Below, in pieces: positions 1 through 5,695 of a stretch of DNA of 9,514 nucleotides (position 1 is the first letter of the stretch; each line of letters starts with the position of its first letter). A program made the position numbers and the translations under genes. Source of the DNA: an uncultured Eubacteriales bacterium (GTDB taxonomy: Bacteria > Bacillota > Clostridia > Christensenellales > UBA1242); contig CADBOH010000006.1 of NCBI GenBank assembly GCA_902796285.1, positions 1-9,514 of the forward strand. The letters are read 5' to 3'. Below the pieces are notes generated by a model. The model was not told the origin of the DNA and searched no databases. It was given only the letters and a program-made list of their open reading frames with translations.

Positions 1-309
1 GGAAGCCCATCAATTAATACAAACATTTTTGAAGGCACACTAACCAAGCAAGCGAGCACAAATACAAACTCAAGAGTTGGGTTGATTTGTGGATCATACA
101 CAGGCAAAATAACAGATTGTTTGGGAATAAGCTCACAAACTGGATTAATATTAAATCCAGCCGGATCCAGACAAGATTGCATGTCAATATTAAATGGCAC
201 TGTTTCAAAAAGTTCGCAAGGCAGCGTTCAAGATAGTTTTACAAATTGGGCGCCAGTGACTAATATGAAAACTCCAATGCTTCCAAAAGCACTTTTCTGG
301 ATTGTTTAA
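1..309 (+). CDS. C-terminal part of a secreted GLUG-repeat protein (5' end outside window)
   Basis: Frame 1 is open from the first base to the TAA at 307-309, giving about 102 residues. No methionine start is needed, so this is the 3' end of a longer gene. It contains a GLUG-like strand-turn unit (RVGLICGSYTGKITDC). A Cys-containing segment (QDCMSILN), an FTNW motif and the ending LPKALFWIV follow. All of these line up in order with the last ~80 residues of the large surface protein at 2064-5573 (SRVGLIVGQNGG, DSCMKKLGE, FTNW, LPKALFWLANW). The two are therefore paralogues, at least at their C-termini. The fragment shows no LPXTG motif, SLH domain or C-terminal membrane segment. By family, GLUG repeats occur in bacterial surface adhesins and form a beta-helix. 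The exact function and the N-terminal architecture cannot be seen. An internal TTG at 82 could be read as a start, but homology extends upstream of it, so I regard it as internal. Confidence 0.85.
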   Translation, partial: GSPSINTNIFEGTLTKQASTNTNSRVGLICGSYTGKITDCLGISSQTGLILNPAGSRQDCMSILNGTVSKSSQGSVQDSFTNWAPVTNMKTPMLPKALFWIV

Positions 310-319
310 CTTGTAAAAC

Positions 320-357
320 ACAAAAAAGCGATAAATTTTGTCGCTTTTTTGTTTTTA
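320..357 (+). terminator. Intrinsic terminator of the upstream surface-protein gene
   Basis: An A-rich arm ending in GCGA (322-331) pairs perfectly with TCGC plus six T (341-350) around a 9-nt loop, and the stem can extend by two pairs. A further T run follows (352-356). It starts about a dozen bases after the stop codon. Its core, GCGATAAATTTT(G/A)TCGC plus T run, is nearly identical to the terminator after the paralogous gene at 5578-5610. Confidence 0.88.
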
Positions 358-386
358 TGTTAAAATTTTAGTGTATTGTGGTGTTG

Positions 387-415
387 TCATAATACCTTTA
401 CTTCAAGCATACATT
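387..415 (+). promoter_or_regulatory. Probable sigma-E (mother-cell) promoter of spoIVA
   Basis: The -10 element CATACATT (408-415) matches the B. subtilis sigma-E consensus CATACAHT exactly. The -35 element TCATAAT (387-393) fits KMATATT with one mismatch. The spacer is 14 bp, as usual for this sigma factor. Transcription would begin near 422, leaving a leader of about 16 nt that holds just the ribosome binding site. spoIVA is a classical sigma-E regulon member, so the site and the gene agree. The match is visual and no start site has been measured. Confidence 0.75.
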
Positions 416-427
416 ATCTTGTCTCGT

Positions 428-432
428 GGAGG
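428..432 (+). promoter_or_regulatory. Ribosome binding site that fixes the spoIVA start
   Basis: GGAGG lies 5 nt before ATG 438. A GTG at 426 is in frame, but it overlaps this Shine-Dalgarno sequence and has none of its own. Starting at 438 gives MEKF, which aligns with the MEKV start of B. subtilis SpoIVA and places the Walker A lysine at residue 30 in both. ATG 438 is therefore the start. Confidence 0.9.
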
Positions 433-437
433 GAATT

Positions 438-1913
438 ATGGAAAAATTTCAAATTTATGATGATATAAAGACAAGAACTAATGGAGACATATATATTGGT
501 GTTGTTGGACCTGTGCGAGTTGGAAAGTCAACATTTATTACCAATTTCATGCAAAAATTAGTGCTTCCTAATATCACAGAAAAAAATGCAAAAGAAAGAA
601 CTATTGATGAGCTGCCACAAAGTGCTGATGGGAAAACGATTATGACAACTCAACCACATTTTGTCCCAAATGAAGCAGTTCAAATAAAAGTTGATAACGC
701 AGAAATGAAAGTAAGGATGATTGACTGCGTTGGATATCTTGCAAGTGGAGTTATGGGGCATATTGAAGACGATAAGCCAAGACTTGTAAAAACCCCTTGG
801 TCTGAAAAGGAACTTCCTTTTGAAGAGGCTGCCGAACTTGGAACAAGCAAAGTGATTAAAGAGCATTCTACAATTGGCATTGTTGTTACAACCGATGGTT
901 CAGTCACAGACCTTGCAAGAAACAACTATGTTGAAGCGGAAGAGCGCGTGGTAAAAGAGCTTAAAGAGTGTGGCAAACCTTTCGTAATTGTTTTAAACTG
1001 CAAAAACCCAAACTCAAATGATAATAAAAAGTTATCGGTCGCTCTTCAAGAAAAATATCAGGTGCCAGTGGTTGCTTTAAATGCACTTGAACTTAAAGAT
1101 GAAGATGTTGACAAAATTGTTGAAAATGTTTTGATGGAGTTTCCAGTAAAATCAATTCAAATTAAAATGCCAGATTGGCTTCGCGCACTTGATTATGAAG
1201 ATGACATTATTGAGGAAATTGCAACTGAAATGAGAAAAGCGGCTGCGGAAATGATAAAATTAAGTGATGCAAACAAAAATCAAGTTGCATTTAAGGAAAG
1301 TGAGAACTTTGATCCAGTAACTATTGCAGCGATTGAGGCGGGTAATGGAACGATAAAATTTAACGTAGTGCCAAAAGCAGACTTATTTTATAAGGTTTTG
1401 TCAAACGAGTGCGGTTTTGAAATAAATGATGACTTTAGCCTTGTTAGCATTATTAAAGATTTGGCAGAGGCAAAAAAGGAATATGACAAAATTAAGGATG
1501 CACTTGAAGAAGTTAAAACAACAGGTTATGGTATCGTTCAACCAAAACGAGATGATCTTGAACTTGGCGAGCCTGAGATTATCAAACAGGGCAACAAGTT
1601 TGGACTTAAAATTAAAGCGTCAGCACCAAGTTTGCATATTATGCGTGTGGATGTTGAAACGGAAGTTACTCCACTTGTTGGCACTGAGGACCAAAGCCAA
1701 GATCTTGCCAAAAATCTTGTTGAGCAGTATGAAAAAGACCCACATCTTTTGTGGGAAACAAACATTTTGGGCAAATCACTTTATAGCCTAGTAGGTGAAA
1801 ATATAAACTCAAAAATTGTTATGATGCCTATTGAAGCCCAACGAAAGATGAGAAAAACGCTTTCAAGAATTGTAAACGAAGGCAAGGGCGGAGTATTGTG
1901 TATTTTGTTATAA
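438..1913 (+). CDS. spoIVA: Stage IV sporulation protein A, spore coat morphogenetic ATPase
   Basis: SpoIVA is made in the mother cell. In B. subtilis it is recruited to the forespore outer membrane by SpoVM and polymerises irreversibly after ATP hydrolysis, forming the platform for coat assembly and supporting cortex formation. The 491-residue product matches the usual ~492. An N-terminal TRAFAC-like ATPase domain carries Walker A GPVRVGKST (residues 24-32, K30). The conserved DELPQSADGKTIMTT stretch includes the sensor threonines T70 and T71. Walker B is MIDCVG (D96). EHSTIGIVVTTDGS and the YVEAEERVV(K/E)ELKE helix are also conserved. The middle domain is more divergent. The C-terminal region is recognisable from TGYGI and EPEIIKQG to the last residues (EGKGGVLCILL against EGSGGLIAIIL in Bacillus). 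In B. subtilis this end is needed for SpoVM-dependent localisation. The gene stands alone between two terminators and has a sigma-E-type promoter. No key residue is missing, so it should be functional, and it marks the host as a spore former. Confidence 0.97.
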   Translation: MEKFQIYDDIKTRTNGDIYIGVVGPVRVGKSTFITNFMQKLVLPNITEKNAKERTIDELPQSADGKTIMTTQPHFVPNEAVQIKVDNAEMKVRMIDCVGYLASGVMGHIEDDKPRLVKTPWSEKELPFEEAAELGTSKVIKEHSTIGIVVTTDGSVTDLARNNYVEAEERVVKELKECGKPFVIVLNCKNPNSNDNKKLSVALQEKYQVPVVALNALELKDEDVDKIVENVLMEFPVKSIQIKMPDWLRALDYEDDIIEEIATEMRKAAAEMIKLSDANKNQVAFKESENFDPVTIAAIEAGNGTIKFNVVPKADLFYKVLSNECGFEINDDFSLVSIIKDLAEAKKEYDKIKDALEEVKTTGYGIVQPKRDDLELGEPEIIKQGNKFGLKIKASAPSLHIMRVDVETEVTPLVGTEDQSQDLAKNLVEQYEKDPHLLWETNILGKSLYSLVGENINSKIVMMPIEAQRKMRKTLSRIVNEGKGGVLCILL

Positions 1914-1921
1914 AAAAACTT

Positions 1922-1954
1922 AAAAAGCATGGTGAAAAACATCATGTTTTTTTT
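1922..1954 (+). terminator. Intrinsic terminator of spoIVA
   Basis: CATGGTG (1928-1934) pairs with CATCATG (1940-1946) with one G-U pair around a five-A loop. An A run before it (1922-1926, with G1927 bulged) pairs with part of the following eight-T run (1947-1954). It begins 8 nt after the stop codon. Together with the new promoter downstream, it makes spoIVA a single-gene unit. Confidence 0.85.
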
Positions 1955-2006
1955 GTATGAATCTATAAATTTTTAAATAAAAATTATAAAAAATCACAAA
2001 ATTATT

Positions 2007-2034
2007 TTGAATAGGGGTTTTAAAGTGTTACAAT
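2007..2034 (+). promoter_or_regulatory. Probable housekeeping (sigma-A) promoter of the large surface protein gene
   Basis: TTGAAT (2007-2012) and TACAAT (2029-2034) are separated by 16 bp, each one or two mismatches from the sigma-A consensus. The 50 bases upstream are very AT-rich and could act as an UP element. The expected start near 2041 leaves a short leader with the ribosome binding site at 2051-2056. The -35 also contains TGAATA, which resembles a sigma-G -35, but the -10 does not fit sigma-G. Confidence 0.6.
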
Positions 2035-2050
2035 AAAACCGACTAAAAAA

Positions 2051-2056
2051 AGGAGG
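2051..2056 (+). promoter_or_regulatory. Ribosome binding site deciding a GTG start
   Basis: A perfect AGGAGG lies 7 nt before GTG 2064. No ATG is in frame near the beginning. The GTG places the charged residues GKSLK directly before the hydrophobic signal segment, so it is the credible start. Confidence 0.88.
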
Positions 2057-2063
2057 CGAAAAA

Positions 2064-5000
2064 GTGGGGAAAAGTTTGAAATATTTGATTATTTCTTTGT
2101 TCGCCCTCCTTGTTTTTTCATGTGGGATAGTGCTTATTTCTCACGATTTTTCGGCCAATAATAATAGCACCCAAGAGGAAAAAGAAATTGAAGAAAGTGA
2201 TGCGACAGAATATTATATGGCTGTCAAAATCGAAATCTATAGTTATGGTGCTAGTGCAAATTTTTGCGAGGTTAAAATAGAAGATAAAACGCAATCATCT
2301 GGCTGGTATTGGGTAAAGAAAGATGTTTACGCAAGTTTTGATGGAGCTGGTCAAGGGAAGGGCAGTTCTAGTTTATCTTGCGAATTTAACAGTGAAACTA
2401 GTCATAAAACAATGTATTTTGGGATAAATGATAGAGATGCCCTCGGGGATACAAGTGATAAAGATTTTAAATATCTTCTTACTTTTAGTGTGTTTTCGCA
2501 GTGGGGATATTATGATTATCAGTTAACTATTGGTTCAACTAGTGTAGGCTCCGGCTTGAGTGAGCAGGGTGTAGGAGCCATTTTTACAGATACTCGCTCT
2601 ACCGGGGCAAAAAATAACGCGAGTTCTGGTGGATATGGAAAGGTTCCGCAATCAGACTACAATTATATTTTATCAATGAGAGCTACAACAATGATATTTT
2701 TTTCAAACACCAATGAAACAGCGTACGCAAAATATGGTTATGTTGGTGTATATTCTGGAGCAGGGAGCTGGAGTGGTACAAAGTCTATTACAAAGCCTAC
2801 CAAAGCTGGGTATACGTTTAACGGGTGGGAGACCGCAGGAGGCACTTTAATTTTAGACAAGAACAACAACTTCAAAAGGGGGGTAAGCGGATATACTGAT
2901 AGTAGCGGAAACTGGAAATATGATGGCAGCAGCCTGGAGCTGCGCGCTCGCTGGACTCCTATAACATATAATATAACCTTTGATGCAAACAAGCCTGCGA
3001 GTATGACAAGCAATATCACGCAGACATTGAATGGCGATGCTTACACATCTACACCGACAACAATGTCAAATTTTGTTGAATTTGATTCGTCCGTTTCAAA
3101 AACAGCAAAAGCATCAGCATTAGGGTGGACTTTTAATGGATATTATACGAGCGCATCTGGTGGACAAAGAATATTTGATGGCAATGGGAATATTGTAAAA
3201 GATGTATCTGGCTATACAGATAGCAACGGAAAGTGGAAAAAAGCGGCTAACACTAGTCTTTATGCCCAGTGGACAGCAAATAAATATAAGACACAATTTG
3301 TTTATGGCAATGGCTCAAATAATTTGGAATCAGATGGAACTTACGACGAAGCTTTTTCCGTGTCTGTTCCAACAAGAACGGGATACACATTCAAGGGTTG
3401 GGAAATTACGGGAATGGATACGGCGTGTACCCACTATTATGGTTCATCAAGTAATAGCAATGAAACCATGAAAACGGATGCGACTAGCTTTAAAAACCTC
3501 AGGGCATCATCTGGGACTGTTAAACTAACTGCATTATGGAGCGCTAATACTTACACAATAACTCTTGATGGGCAGTCAGCAACAACACTCAACACGGCTC
3601 AAATTTATGAAAAATATGACAATGGGTATTATCTAGATTCAGCGGCTTCAAAAAAAATGTCGCAGAGTGCAAACAAGATTACAATTCCAATTAGAACGGG
3701 TTATTCTTTTGAAGGATACTATACTGCGGCTAATGGTGGCGGTGACCAATATATTAACGCTAGTGGATTTATTACAACACAAGCGGCAAACAATCATTTT
3801 AGTGCAAATGGCAAATTGTACGCAAAATGGTTGAACGTTTATTCAATCTCATTAAATCAGCAGGGCGGCTCAGGTGGAACAACAACGATTTACGAGAAAA
3901 AGGGTGATGGATATTACTTAAACTTTACACCTAGCGTGGCTACAAACAAAATGACAACTTCTGCAAAACCAATCACTGTTTCAAAAAGAGTAGGTTATAC
4001 TTTTGACGGATATTACACAGCAACTAATGGCGGTGGCACTCAGTATATAGACGCAAATGGTTATTTGACAAATAAGGCATCAAGCACCAATTTTAGCGCA
4101 AATGGAACTCTTTACGCAAAGTGGACAGCAAATACATATACTTTGACATTGAATGCAAATGGTGGGACTGTAAGCACTACAACTAAAACTGTGACATATG
4201 GGCAAACATATACAAACTTGCCAACACCAACAAGAGATGGTTATACTTTTGCTGGATGGTATGCAGAATTTAATAAAACAGCTGATGATGTTCTCAACTA
4301 TGGAAGAGCGTATATGTATACGAATAAAGTGAATATTCGATTGGATGCCTATATGGATAATTGGAGTCAATACAACAATAATCAAAGGCTAATTAGTTGT
4401 ACGCAAAACGGTGGATGGTCATTTGAAAACAGTGGAGCTGTAAAAGGATTATTCTGGGATAGCACAACATCTGCATATAAAAGAATAAGTTATTCAAGTT
4501 GGGCAAACTTGGCTTCAGGGTGGCATAGTTTTGACTTAATATATGATGGCTCAAATGGGAAAATGTATATTGATGGGCAACTTGTTGGCACACAAACTGG
4601 GATAACACTTAGTTATCATGCAACAAACTCAATTTTTGTTGGTGATGAGGCCGGTTCAGTTCAAGATAAAGGTGATGGGTATTATTTCCAAGGGAAGATT
4701 GCAAATGTAGTAATTAAGAATGATGCGACAAGGATCGCCGATGCGCGCAATTCTTGGACTGCACCTGCGGGCAATGTGACTTTAAAAGCGAGATGGAAAG
4801 AAACTTGGGCTCAACATGCATCAAGCACAGCCCCAGCGCAAATTGGTGGAAAATATCAAATTGCAAGTGAAGGGGATCTTGCTTGGTTTGCAAAAAAGGT
4901 TTATGAGGGTAATACGTCATACAAAGCTGTGCTCACCAAAAATCTTGATTTAAGTCAGTATACTTGGTATCCAATTGGTACTTCTGCCAAACCTTATGTT

Positions 5001-5573
5001 GGAGTGTTTGATGGACAAGGTTATGAAATAAAAGGAGTAAAAACCAATAACTTATCAAACGGCGGAGTTGAAGGTTTGTTTGGGCATTTAGGAGCAGGAA
5101 CAGTTCAAAATGTGTATATTCGTGATTCAGCTATCACAGGGAAAACCGCAGCCGGTGGTGTAGTTGGCAGTATAACAGACGCCGGCATTGTAACAAAATG
5201 TGTTGTGTATAACACAACTGTAAGAGGTGGCACATGTGGTGGAATTGTAGGGATAGCAAATTGTCAGATATCAAATTGTGCGTTTGTATATTTAAAAGAC
5301 GGTACGAGCCCAATTTCAGGCAGTAGAGTAGGCTTAATAGTTGGACAAAACGGCGGGGCGACAAAAGATTGTGTTGCTGCGACTAAGATAATAACAGAGA
5401 TGAATATGAATGGGTCTGATGCAAAGAATGTAGATATAGATAGTTGCATGAAAAAACTCGGCGAAAGTGCAAACGAAATTAGCAGTGCGGGGAATTTTAC
5501 CAATTGGAGGGATGTAGACAACATGTTTGTTTCAAAACTTCCAAAAGCACTTTTCTGGCTTGCTAATTGGTAA
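2064..5573 (+). CDS. Large exported surface protein: InlB B-repeats, nested LamG domain, GLUG beta-helix
   Basis: The product has 1169 residues. It begins with a basic N-terminus and a hydrophobic core (residues 5-25), which could be a cleaved signal peptide, an uncleaved anchor, or a poor lipobox at VFSC (C20). An acidic, low-complexity linker follows (about 32-47), then a beta-rich domain I do not recognise (about 50-215). Residues about 222-911 hold six B-repeat units of the Listeria/Bacteroides (Flg_new) type, each built on GYTFxGW or GYY and ending in LYAKW or a variant. The sixth unit is interrupted by a LamG/concanavalin A-like segment (about 740-898). Residues about 930-1106 form a GLUG-type beta-helix (GVFDGQGYEIKG, GLFG, GGVVGS, GGIVG, VGLIVGQ). 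The tail ends LPKALFWLANW. No LPXTG, SLH or C-terminal membrane segment is present, so wall attachment is unexplained. Related proteins are adhesins or carbohydrate-binding surface proteins; the ligand here is unknown. It has its own promoter and terminator. Export and architecture are well supported; adhesion is inference. Confidence 0.88.
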   Translation: MGKSLKYLIISLFALLVFSCGIVLISHDFSANNNSTQEEKEIEESDATEYYMAVKIEIYSYGASANFCEVKIEDKTQSSGWYWVKKDVYASFDGAGQGKGSSSLSCEFNSETSHKTMYFGINDRDALGDTSDKDFKYLLTFSVFSQWGYYDYQLTIGSTSVGSGLSEQGVGAIFTDTRSTGAKNNASSGGYGKVPQSDYNYILSMRATTMIFFSNTNETAYAKYGYVGVYSGAGSWSGTKSITKPTKAGYTFNGWETAGGTLILDKNNNFKRGVSGYTDSSGNWKYDGSSLELRARWTPITYNITFDANKPASMTSNITQTLNGDAYTSTPTTMSNFVEFDSSVSKTAKASALGWTFNGYYTSASGGQRIFDGNGNIVKDVSGYTDSNGKWKKAANTSLYAQWTANKYKTQFVYGNGSNNLESDGTYDEAFSVSVPTRTGYTFKGWEITGMDTACTHYYGSSSNSNETMKTDATSFKNLRASSGTVKLTALWSANTYTITLDGQSATTLNTAQIYEKYDNGYYLDSAASKKMSQSANKITIPIRTGYSFEGYYTAANGGGDQYINASGFITTQAANNHFSANGKLYAKWLNVYSISLNQQGGSGGTTTIYEKKGDGYYLNFTPSVATNKMTTSAKPITVSKRVGYTFDGYYTATNGGGTQYIDANGYLTNKASSTNFSANGTLYAKWTANTYTLTLNANGGTVSTTTKTVTYGQTYTNLPTPTRDGYTFAGWYAEFNKTADDVLNYGRAYMYTNKVNIRLDAYMDNWSQYNNNQRLISCTQNGGWSFENSGAVKGLFWDSTTSAYKRISYSSWANLASGWHSFDLIYDGSNGKMYIDGQLVGTQTGITLSYHATNSIFVGDEAGSVQDKGDGYYFQGKIANVVIKNDATRIADARNSWTAPAGNVTLKARWKETWAQHASSTAPAQIGGKYQIASEGDLAWFAKKVYEGNTSYKAVLTKNLDLSQYTWYPIGTSAKPYVGVFDGQGYEIKGVKTNNLSNGGVEGLFGHLGAGTVQNVYIRDSAITGKTAAGGVVGSITDAGIVTKCVVYNTTVRGGTCGGIVGIANCQISNCAFVYLKDGTSPISGSRVGLIVGQNGGATKDCVAATKIITEMNMNGSDAKNVDIDSCMKKLGESANEISSAGNFTNWRDVDNMFVSKLPKALFWLANW
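2727..3272 (+). repeat. B-repeat units 1 and 2 (variant pair with VSGYTD insert)
   Basis: Unit 1 (residues about 222-297) contains AGYTFNGW and ends in LELRARW. Unit 2 (298-403) contains LGWTFNGYYT and ends in SLYAQW. Both carry the same long loop before the final strand: a D-N/G-rich turn (DKNNNF or DGNGNI), then VSGYTDSSGNWK or VSGYTDSNGKWK. Units 4 and 5 lack this loop, so the pair is probably a duplication of its own. Confidence 0.82.
3273..3539 (+). repeat. B-repeat unit 3 (divergent)
   Basis: Residues 404-492 run from the TANKYKTQF strand through RTGYTFKGWEI to VKLTALW. The loop after the GW motif is long and Ser/Asn-rich and contains one cysteine, unlike the other units. The strand order and the closing W still identify it as a B-repeat. 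Confidence 0.75.
3540..4124 (+). repeat. B-repeat units 4 and 5 (closely related tandem pair)
   Basis: Unit 4 (residues 493-589) and unit 5 (590-687) follow the same plan. Each has IYEK followed by a GYYL strand, then GY(S/T)F(E/D)GYYTA and NGGGxQYI, and ends FSANGxLYAKW. Both contain an extra IYEK-GYYL hairpin absent from the other units. DNA similarity is broken by many third-position changes, so the duplication is not very recent. Confidence 0.85.
4125..4796 (+). repeat. B-repeat unit 6, split by an inserted lectin-like domain
   Basis: The unit starts as the most canonical of the six (TANTYTLTLNANGGTV, then RDGYTFAGWYAE). It is interrupted after the GWY motif and resumes about 160 residues later with APAGNVTLKARW, the usual closing strand. 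The insertion is described separately. Confidence 0.8.
4281..4757 (+). other. LamG/concanavalin A-like lectin domain nested in B-repeat 6
   Basis: Residues about 740-898 show the strand pattern of the LamG jelly-roll superfamily. It runs from VNIRLDAYMDNW and RLISCTQNGGWSF to WHSFDLIYDGSNGKMYIDG, QLVGTQTG and IFVGDE, then FQGKIANVVIKN near the end. The run W-H-S-F-D-L plus G-K-M-Y-I-D-G-Q-L-V is the typical core signature. Family members often bind glycans, sometimes with calcium. No specific ligand residue can be assigned here. Confidence 0.72.
4851..5381 (+). repeat. GLUG-type beta-helix repeats
   Basis: Residues about 930-1106 open with the usual lead-in of GLUG proteins: YQIASEGDLAWFAK, then LTKNLDLS, WYPIG and GVFDGQGYEIKG. 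Rungs with GLFG, GGVVGS, GGIVG and VGLIVGQ follow. Several rungs carry a cysteine after the turn (TKCVVY, ISNCAF, TKDC), as does the partial paralogue at 1-309. Confidence 0.8.
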
Positions 5574-5577
5574 AAAC

Positions 5578-5610
5578 AAAAGAGCGATAAATTTTATCGC
5601 TTTTTTTGTT
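5578..5610 (+). terminator. Intrinsic terminator of the large surface protein gene
   Basis: GCGATA (5584-5589) pairs with TATCGC (5595-5600) around a 5-nt AT loop. It is flanked by an A-rich arm and a seven-T run (5601-5607). It begins soon after TAA 5571-5573. The 23-base core differs by one base from the terminator at 328-350. Confidence 0.88.
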
Positions 5611-5625
5611 GCAAAAAGATTGTGT

Positions 5626-5635
5626 TTGTTAACAA
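5626..5635. promoter_or_regulatory. TTGTTAACAA palindrome upstream of pcrA (possible operator)
   Basis: This is a perfect 10-bp palindrome centred about 28 bp upstream of the proposed pcrA -35 element. It could be a small operator. It is also short and AT-rich enough to occur by chance, and no regulator can be named. Confidence 0.25.
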
Positions 5636-5657
5636 TTAATTATTTTTTTAAAACACT

Positions 5658-5685
5658 TTGAAAATTCATTAAAAAATGGTATCAT
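5658..5685 (+). promoter_or_regulatory. Possible promoter of pcrA-ligA giving an almost leaderless mRNA
   Basis: TTGAAA (5658-5663) is a good -35, with TATCAT (5680-5685) as -10 after 16 bp. A terminator lies just upstream, so a promoter is needed in this 85-bp gap and this is the best candidate. The start would fall around 5692, only a few bases before ATG 5696. No Shine-Dalgarno sequence is present before that ATG. Confidence 0.5.
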
Positions 5686-5695
5686 TATTGTAACT

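Noticed and set aside
82..309. A separate small gene starting at TTG 82.
   Set aside because: The frame is open to position 1, and similarity to the paralogous tail continues upstream of 82.
426..437. Alternative GTG start adding four residues to SpoIVA.
   Set aside because: It overlaps the Shine-Dalgarno sequence, and the extra residues are absent from the known SpoIVA N-terminus.
558..925. Reverse-strand open frames inside spoIVA, and similar ones inside the other genes.
   Set aside because: They lie wholly within strongly conserved genes, lack ribosome binding sites, and have no recognisable protein content.
1965..1987. AT-rich imperfect inverted repeat after the spoIVA terminator.
   Set aside because: It consists only of A and T, has a bulge, and is expected by chance in such AT-rich sequence.
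2008..2037. TGAATA upstream of the large surface gene as a forespore sigma-G/sigma-F promoter.
   Set aside because: The -35 hexamer fits, but nothing at the right distance resembles the sigma-G -10 CATACTA; TACAAT fits sigma-A instead.
5626..5642. TTGTTAACAATTAATTA as a Rex redox-sensor operator.
   Set aside because: Only the left half-site TTGTTAA matches. The right half does not read TTAACAA at the required spacing.
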